Shown here piece after piece: positions 7,647 to 14,562 of a stretch of 35,236 nt of DNA; position 1 is the stretch's first letter, and the number at the start of each line of letters is the position of its first letter. Position numbers and translations under genes: made by a program. The DNA comes from CAYLUN01 sp964386865 (GTDB lineage: Bacteria > Verrucomicrobiota > Kiritimatiellia > RFP12 > UBA1067): positions 1-35,236 of the forward strand of contig CAYLUN010000056.1 of the NCBI GenBank assembly GCA_964386865.1, in the 5' to 3' direction. A model generated the notes under the pieces. It was given only the letters and a program-made list of their open reading frames with translations, had not been told where the DNA came from and made no database searches.

Positions 7647-7695
7647 AAAAAAGTCCAAGCAGGCTTCCCGCACTCTGTCAGGTCGGCCTGCTTGG
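7647..7695 (-). terminator. intrinsic terminator directly before the polyferredoxin gene
   Basis: On the minus strand a perfect 10-bp stem CCAAGCAGGC/GCCTGCTTGG (7695-7686 with 7664-7655) is followed by AC and six T (7652-7647). The T-tract is directly followed by GGAGGGG and the gene start at 7625. The layout is the same as at 5877-5931. Confidence 0.82.
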
Positions 7696-7719
7696 CATTA
7701 CGGTCCAGGCTATCGTCAA

Positions 7720-8505
7720 TCACCGCGTCGTTGCCGTCGGTAGCGCGAGTTCCGCCTCGATAACCTTGCCGAAGGTGCGCTTCTTGTCCTTGACCCAGAC
7801 GATGGCCTTGTATTTTCCCGGAGTGGCCACTTCACCGAAGTAGCCGCCACGGCCTCCTCAAGACGGACACATTTTGCCGAGGGATTCCCGCTGCCGGTCA
7901 ATCACGTCGCCGGCCTCGTTGAGGACGACGAATGCCGACTGCCCTTCGAGGCGGACTGACTTCTTCTTGCCGTCAACCTGCTTGGTCTTACAGAGCTCGA
8001 CCGTAAGGCGGTAAGGGACTTTCTTCTTCCGCTGCAGATCCTTGATCTCTTCGGGCTTCAGCGTGGGAGCCGAGAAGCTGGCGGAGAACTCGTAGGTCTC
8101 TTCGCTCGACGGCGTCTCCTTGTACTCCGTCAGGAAAGCCTTGATCTCCTCCTCGCTGGGGATCCCGGAGGCCTTCGCGGTACTCAGCTTGAGCATCGTG
8201 CTGGGCTTAGGTGTCGTGCTAGGCTTGGCCTCAGCCGCCTGCTCCGACACTTCCTTGACCGGCACAGCCTTGGTTTCTCCGGCCAGGCGCGTAGCCTGTT
8301 CGCGCGACGCCTCGTTCAGCGACGTGAGCGGTATAGAGGCCGTCATTCCGTTGGCCCGCTTGACCGTCACCGAGCTGCCGAACAGCCGCACAAACTCGGC
8401 CTCAATGGTCCGCCCGTCTGCGCTCGTCCACGTCTGCATCTCGGCGCGGGCACTGCCCACCGCCAGCACGCATCCGGCAACGATATGTGTCCATAACAAT
8501 CGCAT
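7720..8505 (-). CDS. predicted secreted SHD1-like selenoprotein, Sec at residue 216
   Basis: From ATG 8505 the frame reaches UGA 7860-7858 after 215 codons. It continues for 45 codons to TGA 7722-7720, giving 261 residues (267 if ATG 8523 is used). Residues 1-22 are a signal peptide ending in A-R-A. TWTSADGRTIEAEFVRLFG to IPLTSLNEASREQA is an SHD1-like domain common in PVC bacteria. A Pro/Ser/Thr linker follows, then a domain ending C-P-S-U-G-G-R-G-G-Y-F-G-E-V. Downstream residues (KYKAIVWVKDKKRTFGKVIEAEL) look like real beta strands. C213 and U216 form a C-x2-U pair. A GGU-loop hairpin 21 nt after the UGA supports recoding. The first gene of the minus-strand series has its own promoter and terminator. 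Confidence 0.85.
7825..7845 (-). promoter_or_regulatory. bacterial SECIS element of the secreted selenoprotein
   Basis: The minus-strand stem GGCTACTTC/GAAGTGGCC (7845-7837 with 7833-7825) is nine pairs with one wobble, around loop GGT (7836-7834). The loop starts 21 nt after the UGA (7860-7858), exactly as in the membrane selenoprotein gene. Both UGAs are followed by GGA-GGC. Confidence 0.82.
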
Positions 8506-8534
8506 ACGATAGCAACGCTCCATTTGACGTTAAC

Positions 8535-8563
8535 AGTATGAGAGAAACGGGCGCCGCTGTCAA
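8535..8563 (-). promoter_or_regulatory. promoter of the secreted selenoprotein gene
   Basis: The minus strand reads TTGACA (8563-8558), a 17-base spacer, then CATACT (8540-8535). The start of transcription is expected near 8529. With ATG 8505 the leader is about 24 bases and includes GGAG. ATG 8523 would be almost leaderless, which favours 8505. Confidence 0.7.
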
Positions 8564-8608
8564 GGGGTCGCCGAACTATTTTTTGCGATTTAACCGGGGG
8601 CCGCCTGC

Positions 8609-8638
8609 TTGCGGCAGAACACGCAGGCGTGCTATAGT
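8609..8638 (+). promoter_or_regulatory. selABD promoter
   Basis: TTGCGG (8609-8614), an 18-base spacer, then TATAGT (8633-8638). The expected transcript start is near 8645, only about three bases before the selA ATG at 8648, so the mRNA would be essentially leaderless. It diverges from the selenoprotein promoter about 50 bases away. Confidence 0.6.
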
Positions 8639-8647
8639 TTATCTTTA

Positions 8648-10075
8648 ATGAACGAAGACAGCGTACGCCGGCTGCCGGCCGTGCATCAAATTCTGACGTG
8701 CGCCGAAGCAGGCGGCTTGGTGGCCCGCTTCGGGCACGCGGCGGTTGTGTCAGCCGTCCAGTCGCTGCTCGGCGAGCGGCGAGCGCGCTTGCTGGCCGGC
8801 CAGGCGGTCGCGCCGGGGGCGCTGGAGCCTGAGGAGCTGACGCGCCAGGCGGAGGCGCTTCTGGAGGAGGGCCAGCGCCCGGCGCTCAGGCCTGCGGTGA
8901 ACGCGACCGGCATCCTGCTCCACACCGGGCTCGGGCGCTCCGTGATGCCCGAGGCGGCGCGGCAGGCCGTGGCCTCCGTGACGGGCTGCTGCAACCTGCA
9001 GATGGATCTCACGGACGGCGCGCGCCTGCACCGCGAGCACGTCATCCGCCAGCTGGTGTGCGACCTGTGCGGCGCCGAGGACGTGCTGCTCGTGAACAAC
9101 AACGCCGCGGCGACGATGCTCGTCCTGCGGGCGCTGGCCAGCGGCAAGGAGGTCGTCGTCTCGCGGGGCGAGCTGATCGAGATCGGCGGCTCGTTCCGCC
9201 TGCCCGAGATCATGGCGGAGAGCGGCGCGCGCCTGCGCGAAGTCGGCACCACCAACAAGACGCACCTGGCCGACTACGAGCGGGCGCTTTCGCCCGACAC
9301 CGCGATGCTGCTGAAGGTTCACAAGAGCAACTACGACATCGTGGGCTTCACGAAAGAGGTCGGCATCGCCGAGCTGGCCGCCCTGGGCAAGGCGCGCGGC
9401 ATCGCCGTGCTGGACGACTTGGGGTGCGGCGCCCTGGTCGGGCTCGAGGCGTTCGGCCTGTCACACGAGATGACGGTGGCGGAGAGCCTGGCCGCTGGCG
9501 CCGACCTCGTGCTGTCGAGCACGGACAAGCTCATCGGCGGGCCGCAAGGCGGCCTGATCGTCGGGAAGGCCGGCCTGATCAAGCGGGTGCGGAGCCACCC
9601 GCTTTACCGCGCCCTGCGCGTGTGCAAGCTGACGCTGGCCGCGCTGGAGGCGACGCTTCGCCTGTTCAAGAACCCGGCGAGCCTGCCCCTCGCCCACCCG
9701 CTGTACGCCATGCTGGCCAAGACGCCCGAGCAGCTCTTCACGCAGGCCACCGCGCTGGCGCAGGAGCTGCGCGCGCTCACCGCCGACCCCGTCGCCGTCG
9801 TGGAGCACGCCGCCTACCTGGGCGGAGGCTCGCTGCCCGGCCAGGCGCTGTCCTCCTACGCCGTGCGGATCGCCGTGCGCGGCGGGCAGGCCGCCACCGT
9901 GGCGCGGCAGCTCCGCGAGGCCGCCGTGCCGGTGGTCAGCCGGGTGTACCAGGACGCCGTCCTCCTCGACATGCGCACGGTCTCGCAGGAGGAGTGCTCG
10001 GTCATCGCGCAGACGTTTCGCGAGACGTTCGCCACGGTGCGCGAGCCGCGCGCCGCAGCGGGGGCGCCCGCATGA
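8648..10075 (+). CDS. selA: L-seryl-tRNA(Sec) selenium transferase SelA
   Basis: 475 residues from ATG 8648, close to the usual 460-470. SelA is a PLP enzyme that converts seryl-tRNA-Sec to selenocysteinyl-tRNA-Sec using selenophosphate. The N-terminal RRLPAVHQIL matches the family opening. NATGILLHTGLGRS and the central fold-type I core follow. The PLP lysine is in SSTDKLIGGPQGGLIVGK (about 297-314). No clear Shine-Dalgarno site precedes the ATG, which fits the leaderless promoter. The GTG at 8609 coincides with the -35 box and is rejected as start. The stop overlaps the selB start (ATGA). Confidence 0.97.
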   Translation: MNEDSVRRLPAVHQILTCAEAGGLVARFGHAAVVSAVQSLLGERRARLLAGQAVAPGALEPEELTRQAEALLEEGQRPALRPAVNATGILLHTGLGRSVMPEAARQAVASVTGCCNLQMDLTDGARLHREHVIRQLVCDLCGAEDVLLVNNNAAATMLVLRALASGKEVVVSRGELIEIGGSFRLPEIMAESGARLREVGTTNKTHLADYERALSPDTAMLLKVHKSNYDIVGFTKEVGIAELAALGKARGIAVLDDLGCGALVGLEAFGLSHEMTVAESLAAGADLVLSSTDKLIGGPQGGLIVGKAGLIKRVRSHPLYRALRVCKLTLAALEATLRLFKNPASLPLAHPLYAMLAKTPEQLFTQATALAQELRALTADPVAVVEHAAYLGGGSLPGQALSSYAVRIAVRGGQAATVARQLREAAVPVVSRVYQDAVLLDMRTVSQEECSVIAQTFRETFATVREPRAAAGAPA

Positions 10076-12045
10076 AGTGCTCTGCCTCCCCGCCCCGTCC
10101 GGGCGCGTGCGCGTCGCCTGGCGCGGCCAACATCAGCATCACCCTGGGCACCGCGGGGCACATCGACCACGGAAAAACCTCGATCGTGAAATGCCTGACC
10201 GGCTGCTGGTGCGACCGGCTGCCGGAAGAGCAGGCGCGCGGCATGACCATCGACCTGGGGTTCGCCGTGTGGCAGCGGGCCGACGGCCGGCGCGTGGGCA
10301 TCGTCGACGTGCCCGGGCACGAGCGCTTCATCCACAACATGGTGGCGGGCGCAACAGGGATCGACGTGGTCATGCTGGTGGTGGCGGCGGACGACGGCGT
10401 GATGCCCCAGACCGTCGAGCACGTGCAGATCGTGCGCATGCTGGGCGTGCGGCGTGGGCTGGTAGTCATCAACAAAAGTGACCTCGCGGACGAGGAGAAG
10501 CTCGCGTATGTTGAGCAGGAGGTACGCGACTGCGTGCAGGGCACCTTCCTCGAAGGCTGCCCGCTGGTGCGCTTTTCGGCCAAGACCGGCGCGGGGCTGG
10601 ACAGCCTCTTCGACGCGCTGGAGCAGACGGTCGACGGCACGGTCGAGCGCGACGGCTCCGGCCCCTTCCTCCTGCACGTGGAGAGCGCCTTTGTCCTGCA
10701 GGGCCTGGGCACCATCATCTCGGGCATCCCTCGCTCGGGCCGGGTAAGCCTGGGCGACGAGGTAGAGCTGCTGCCGAACGGCACGCGCCACACCGTGAAG
10801 GGCATCCAGGTCTACGGCGCCCCCGCCGAGCAGGGCCGCGCCGGCGAGTGCTGCGCCCTGCGCCTCTCGAATCTCTCGCGCGACCAGATCGAGCGCGGGA
10901 TGGTCGTGGCCGCGCCCGGCTACTTCCAGCCCTCGCGCTTCCTGAACGTGAAGTTCTTCTACCTGCCGCACCATGACCGGCCGCTCGCGCCGCGCACGGC
11001 CATCCGCTTCCACATCGGGACCTCAGACACGCCCGGACATCTGGTGCTCCCCGAGCGAAGCCGGCTCGCGCCGGGCAGCGAAACCTATGCGCAGGTGCAG
11101 CTGAGCCGCCCCGTCGTCGCCGCGCCCGGCGATTTCTTCGTGCTGCGCCAGCTCAGCCCCGTCAAAACCCTGGGCGGAGGCACGCTGATCGACCACTCGG
11201 ACTCCAAGCTGCGCCGAGGCCGCGGCGACTGGGTCGAAACGCGCATCGAAAAGGAGAAGGCCGTCGACGACGAGACGCACGCGCTGCTGCTCGCGCTGGC
11301 GGCAGCGGGCACCGCGCCTTGCCACATGGACAACTGGGCGCGGCAGGCGGGCGTGGCGCTCGACGCCGCGCGCGAGCGAGCCGCACGCCTCGTCGAGCGC
11401 GGCGACGCCGTGGCCCTGCCCGGCGACCGCTTCGCCTCCGCCGCTGCGCTGGCCTCGGTCTCCGGCGACCTTGCGGGCCGCCTGAGCGCCCTGCACGACG
11501 CGCACCCCCTCTACCGCGGCTTCGAGAAGAAGGACATCCTCCGCGCCATGCCCGGCGTGCGGCTGCTGGTCGACCGCGCCTTCGAGAACCTGGCGTCTTC
11601 AGGACAGATCGTCCGCGAGGAGGACCGGTTCTTTCTGCGCGAGCGCGAGCCCGCGCTCACCCCCGAGCAGCAGCGCGCGGCCGCGCGCTTCACGCGCCTC
11701 TATGACGAGGCCGGGTATACCACGCCGCGGCCAGACGAGCTGCCTGCGCTGACCGGCGTCCCGCAGCCTGCCGCCGACGAGCTGCTGATGCACCTTCAGC
11801 ACCTCGGCACCCTCGTCCCGCTCGCGGACCAGATTCTGCTTCACCGGCGCTGGCTGGACAGCTCGCGGGAGATTCTGGTCGCCCGCCTGCGCGAGGCGGG
11901 GCGCATCCGCTCGGCGGATTACAAAGACCTTTTGGGAACCTCGCGCAAATACGCGATTCCGCTGTTGGAGTACTGGGACCGCATGGGGCTGACGCGCCGC
12001 GTCGGCGACGAGCGCGTCCTGCGCGAACAGGAGGCGAACGGATGA
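10072..12045 (+). CDS. selB: selenocysteine-specific elongation factor SelB
   Basis: 657 residues from ATG 10072. The upstream extension of the open frame is a shadow of selA. An N-terminal stretch of about 22 residues precedes the GTPase domain: G1 GTAGHIDHGKTSIVK, G3 DVPGHERFIHNM, G4 NKSDLAD, and FSAKTGAGLDSLFDAL. Two beta-barrel domains follow, then C-terminal winged-helix domains that read the SECIS hairpin (about 400-657, including KDILRAMPGVRLLVDRAF and DYKDLLGTSRKYAIPLLEYWD). It delivers Sec-tRNA to UGA codons followed by SECIS elements such as those at 6053 and 7825. The gene overlaps selA and selD on both sides. Confidence 0.97.
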   Translation: MKCSASPPRPGACASPGAANISITLGTAGHIDHGKTSIVKCLTGCWCDRLPEEQARGMTIDLGFAVWQRADGRRVGIVDVPGHERFIHNMVAGATGIDVVMLVVAADDGVMPQTVEHVQIVRMLGVRRGLVVINKSDLADEEKLAYVEQEVRDCVQGTFLEGCPLVRFSAKTGAGLDSLFDALEQTVDGTVERDGSGPFLLHVESAFVLQGLGTIISGIPRSGRVSLGDEVELLPNGTRHTVKGIQVYGAPAEQGRAGECCALRLSNLSRDQIERGMVVAAPGYFQPSRFLNVKFFYLPHHDRPLAPRTAIRFHIGTSDTPGHLVLPERSRLAPGSETYAQVQLSRPVVAAPGDFFVLRQLSPVKTLGGGTLIDHSDSKLRRGRGDWVETRIEKEKAVDDETHALLLALAAAGTAPCHMDNWARQAGVALDAARERAARLVERGDAVALPGDRFASAAALASVSGDLAGRLSALHDAHPLYRGFEKKDILRAMPGVRLLVDRAFENLASSGQIVREEDRFFLREREPALTPEQQRAAARFTRLYDEAGYTTPRPDELPALTGVPQPAADELLMHLQHLGTLVPLADQILLHRRWLDSSREILVARLREAGRIRSADYKDLLGTSRKYAIPLLEYWDRMGLTRRVGDERVLREQEANG

Positions 12046-13247
12046 CTCAGGAAGATCTGGAGAAGCGCAAGCGCGTGATGGGCCGCTCCATCAAGCTGGG
12101 GCACTGCGTCTGCGACCCCGCCAAGCCGTGCCCGTGCCCGCTCTTTCAGGAGCGCAACGTCTGCCTGTGCGCGGGCGAGCACCTGCCCGTCGACGGGCGC
12201 GCGGAGGTCAAGCTGACCCAGCACGTGCGCAGCGCCGGGTGCGCCAGCAAGATCGGGCAGAAAGACCTCCACGCCGTGCTCGCCCAGCTCCCGCAAGTCA
12301 GCGACCCGCGGCTCGTGGTCGGCCTGGCCACGGCCGACGACGCCGGCGTGTTCGAGCTGCGGCCCGGCCTGCTGCTGGTGCAGACCGTGGACGTCTTCAC
12401 GCCCGGCGTGGACGACCCCTACCTGTTCGGCCGCATCGCCGCCTGCAACTCCCTGAGCGACGTCTACGCCATGGGCGGCAAGCCGGTCACGGCGCTTTCG
12501 GTGATCGGCTTCCCGATCCACACCCTGCCGCACGCCGCCATGGCCGCCATCCTGCGCGGCGGCATGGACGTGCTCGCCGAGGCGGAGACCGTTCTGCTGG
12601 GCGGCCACAGCATCAACGACGAGGAGGTCAAGTTCGGCTTCGCGGTCACCGGCTGCGTGGAGCGCGAGCAGCTCACGACCAACGCGGGCGCCCGCCCGGG
12701 CGACGCGCTGGTGCTGACCAAGCCGCTCGGCACTGGCATCGTCGCCCTCGCCGGCCAGCTCGGCCGCGCCTCCGAGCGCGCCCTCGCCGCCAGCGCGCAA
12801 TCGATGTCCACCCTCAACCGCCGCGCCGCCGAGGCCATGGCGCGGCACGGCGCCAAGGCCTGCACCGACGTGACCGGCTTCGGCCTCCTCGGCCACCTGA
12901 CGCGCATGGCCATCGAAAGCGGCGTCACCGCCGAGGTCTGGCTCGACGCGCTGCCGCTCCTGCCCGACGTGCTGGCGTACGCCGCAGAGGGCATCTACAG
13001 CGGCGCGAACGAGCGCAACGCCTCCTTCGCCGCAAAGCACGCGGATATCGCCGGGGACATCTCCGAAGCGGAACAGGCGCTCCTCTACGACGCGCAGACC
13101 TCCGGCGGGCTGCTGATCGCGCTGCCGGAACCCGAGGCGGTCAAGCTCGTGGACGAGCTGCGCGCCGAAGGCAACGCCCACGCGACGATCATCGGCCGCG
13201 TCGCCGAGGCCTCGGGCGGACACGTGCGGGTCACCCGCTCCCGGTAG
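12042..13247 (+). CDS. selD: selenophosphate synthase SelD with Cys-rich N-terminal extension
   Basis: 401 residues, about 50 more than E. coli SelD. The core has AGCASKIGQKDL, where Cys67 and Lys70 align with the essential Cys17 and Lys20 of E. coli SelD. The second E. coli cysteine (Cys19) is replaced by serine. ATP-binding segments include TADDAGVF, TVDVFTPGVDDPYLFGRIAA and LLGGHSINDEEVKFGFAVTG. Residues 14-46 form an extra module with three C-x-C pairs (C22/24, C30/32, C41/43). The C-P-C-x8-C-L-C spacing matches the last two motifs of ferredoxin-thioredoxin reductase catalytic chains. It may bind an Fe-S cluster or handle selenide, which is inferred. The start overlaps the selB stop. Confidence 0.96.
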   Translation: MTQEDLEKRKRVMGRSIKLGHCVCDPAKPCPCPLFQERNVCLCAGEHLPVDGRAEVKLTQHVRSAGCASKIGQKDLHAVLAQLPQVSDPRLVVGLATADDAGVFELRPGLLLVQTVDVFTPGVDDPYLFGRIAACNSLSDVYAMGGKPVTALSVIGFPIHTLPHAAMAAILRGGMDVLAEAETVLLGGHSINDEEVKFGFAVTGCVEREQLTTNAGARPGDALVLTKPLGTGIVALAGQLGRASERALAASAQSMSTLNRRAAEAMARHGAKACTDVTGFGLLGHLTRMAIESGVTAEVWLDALPLLPDVLAYAAEGIYSGANERNASFAAKHADIAGDISEAEQALLYDAQTSGGLLIALPEPEAVKLVDELRAEGNAHATIIGRVAEASGGHVRVTRSR

Positions 13248-13253
13248 TTTGGG

Positions 13254-14558
13254 CTACGGCGCGACAACCCGCAACGCGACCACGCCGTAGGCCGGCAGGC
13301 TGAGGCGCAGCGGCGCGCGGAGATCCACGGGCCGCCCAGAGAACCCGTCCTCGGCGCGCGCGCCTGCCGGCCAGCCGGCGACTTCAAAGGCGGCGGGATC
13401 GTTGGAGGAGTTGACCAGGAACAGCCAATGGCTGCCGCCGTGCACGTACTCCTTCGCCGTCCACGACGCCATCTTCTGTTCACGTTCAAGCCTCTCCTGC
13501 TCGGTGGTCGTAGCCGCCTCGCCGCCCGCCTCGCCTCCGAGCGTGACATCCGTCAGCGCCGCCCCTTGAACAAGCTTCACGCCGAGTTTCGCGGCAGGCT
13601 CGCCGCCGAACAAGAAGACCTGTGCCAGCGCGCGGCCGCCGTTCAGCTCGCGGCCGCACTCAGCGTAGGCGTCATACCAGAGCGACCAGGTCTTGGATAC
13701 CTCGCGCCGCTTGAAGAGCGACCAGAGGCAGAGCCCTTTGGCCCCTTTCACCAAGCCGAGGTAGACGTCGTGCCTCACCCACGCGCGGATCTCAGCCTCC
13801 TCGCCGGGCTCCGGGTCTTTGCAGAGCTCGGGCATGACGAGCGGAATCGCGCCGGGCCGTCCGCCGGCCCGGATCGCCTCGGCCTCCTGCTCGACGCTCC
13901 AGCCCACCCAGGCACGGTCACGCTTCTTGCCGGACGAGTTGACGTAGCACCCTTTGCCGACCACATCGACGTGCCTGACGATCGGCAGGAGCGTGTCCCT
14001 GGTGCGGTTGTTCGGGTTGTAGTGGTAGATCGGCCGACGCAGCGGATCGGCCGCGCGGATCGCCTCGCACACGACCTCGAGGTAGCGCATCTCGTTCTGC
14101 CGCCAGCAGCGCAGCTCCTCGGGCTGCACCGCCCACCAGACAATCTCCTTGAGCGGCGCGAGCGCGCGCACCTCCTCGGCGACGCTCGCCCGCAGGGCCG
14201 GCTCGTCCAGCTTGTAGTTCTTCGCCGGATCCTTATCGGTAAAGCGAGGCCCCCGCGAAATGTGCGCGACCACCGGCCAGCCGTTCGAGGCGCACAGCCG
14301 CACGTACGGCACGTCGTTGCCATAGCACGGCCCCGCCACGGTGAACCCGTTGGTCAGGTCGCGCGCGGGGACGCCCGAGTAGCCCATGTAAGCCATTCGC
14401 CGCCCGCGGGGATAGATGCCGTCGCCCGCAGCCGCGGCCGGGGCGTTCGTCGCGATGAAGAAAGGCTCGGCCGGGCAGGCCTTCGCAGCAGGCTTCCGGC
14501 AGCCGGACAGCAGGCAAAGCGCCGAGGCGATCAGCGAAAAGGTCGTCTTGGTTTGCAT
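13254..14558 (-). CDS. lipoprotein, glycoside-hydrolase-like
   Basis: 434 residues with a lipoprotein signal: a hydrophobic stretch and lipobox L-L-S-G-C (Cys20). The middle (about 60-320) looks like a TIM-barrel glycosidase-type protein, with VVAHISRGPRF, IVWWAVQPEELRCW, IYHYNPNNR and LCLWSLFKRREV. The end (about 350-434) is a beta domain with HWLFLVNSSND and SLPAYGVVALRV, as in glycosidase C-terminal caps. I cannot assign a family or catalytic residues with certainty. It starts four bases after the GH20 stop, so it is co-transcribed with the amino-sugar genes. It ends six bases from the convergent selD stop, with no terminator seen between them. Confidence 0.65.
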   Translation of the reverse strand: MQTKTTFSLIASALCLLSGCRKPAAKACPAEPFFIATNAPAAAAGDGIYPRGRRMAYMGYSGVPARDLTNGFTVAGPCYGNDVPYVRLCASNGWPVVAHISRGPRFTDKDPAKNYKLDEPALRASVAEEVRALAPLKEIVWWAVQPEELRCWRQNEMRYLEVVCEAIRAADPLRRPIYHYNPNNRTRDTLLPIVRHVDVVGKGCYVNSSGKKRDRAWVGWSVEQEAEAIRAGGRPGAIPLVMPELCKDPEPGEEAEIRAWVRHDVYLGLVKGAKGLCLWSLFKRREVSKTWSLWYDAYAECGRELNGGRALAQVFLFGGEPAAKLGVKLVQGAALTDVTLGGEAGGEAATTTEQERLEREQKMASWTAKEYVHGGSHWLFLVNSSNDPAAFEVAGWPAGARAEDGFSGRPVDLRAPLRLSLPAYGVVALRVVAP

Positions 14559-14562
14559 CGCG

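Noticed and set aside
7720..7722. Second UGA at the end of the secreted selenoprotein frame read as Sec
   Set aside because: The continuation is short and leads into the terminator. No suitable hairpin other than the terminator itself.
9058..10071. Upstream extension of the SelB frame
   Set aside because: It lies wholly within selA. The SelB GTPase motif begins just after ATG 10072, which overlaps the selA stop.
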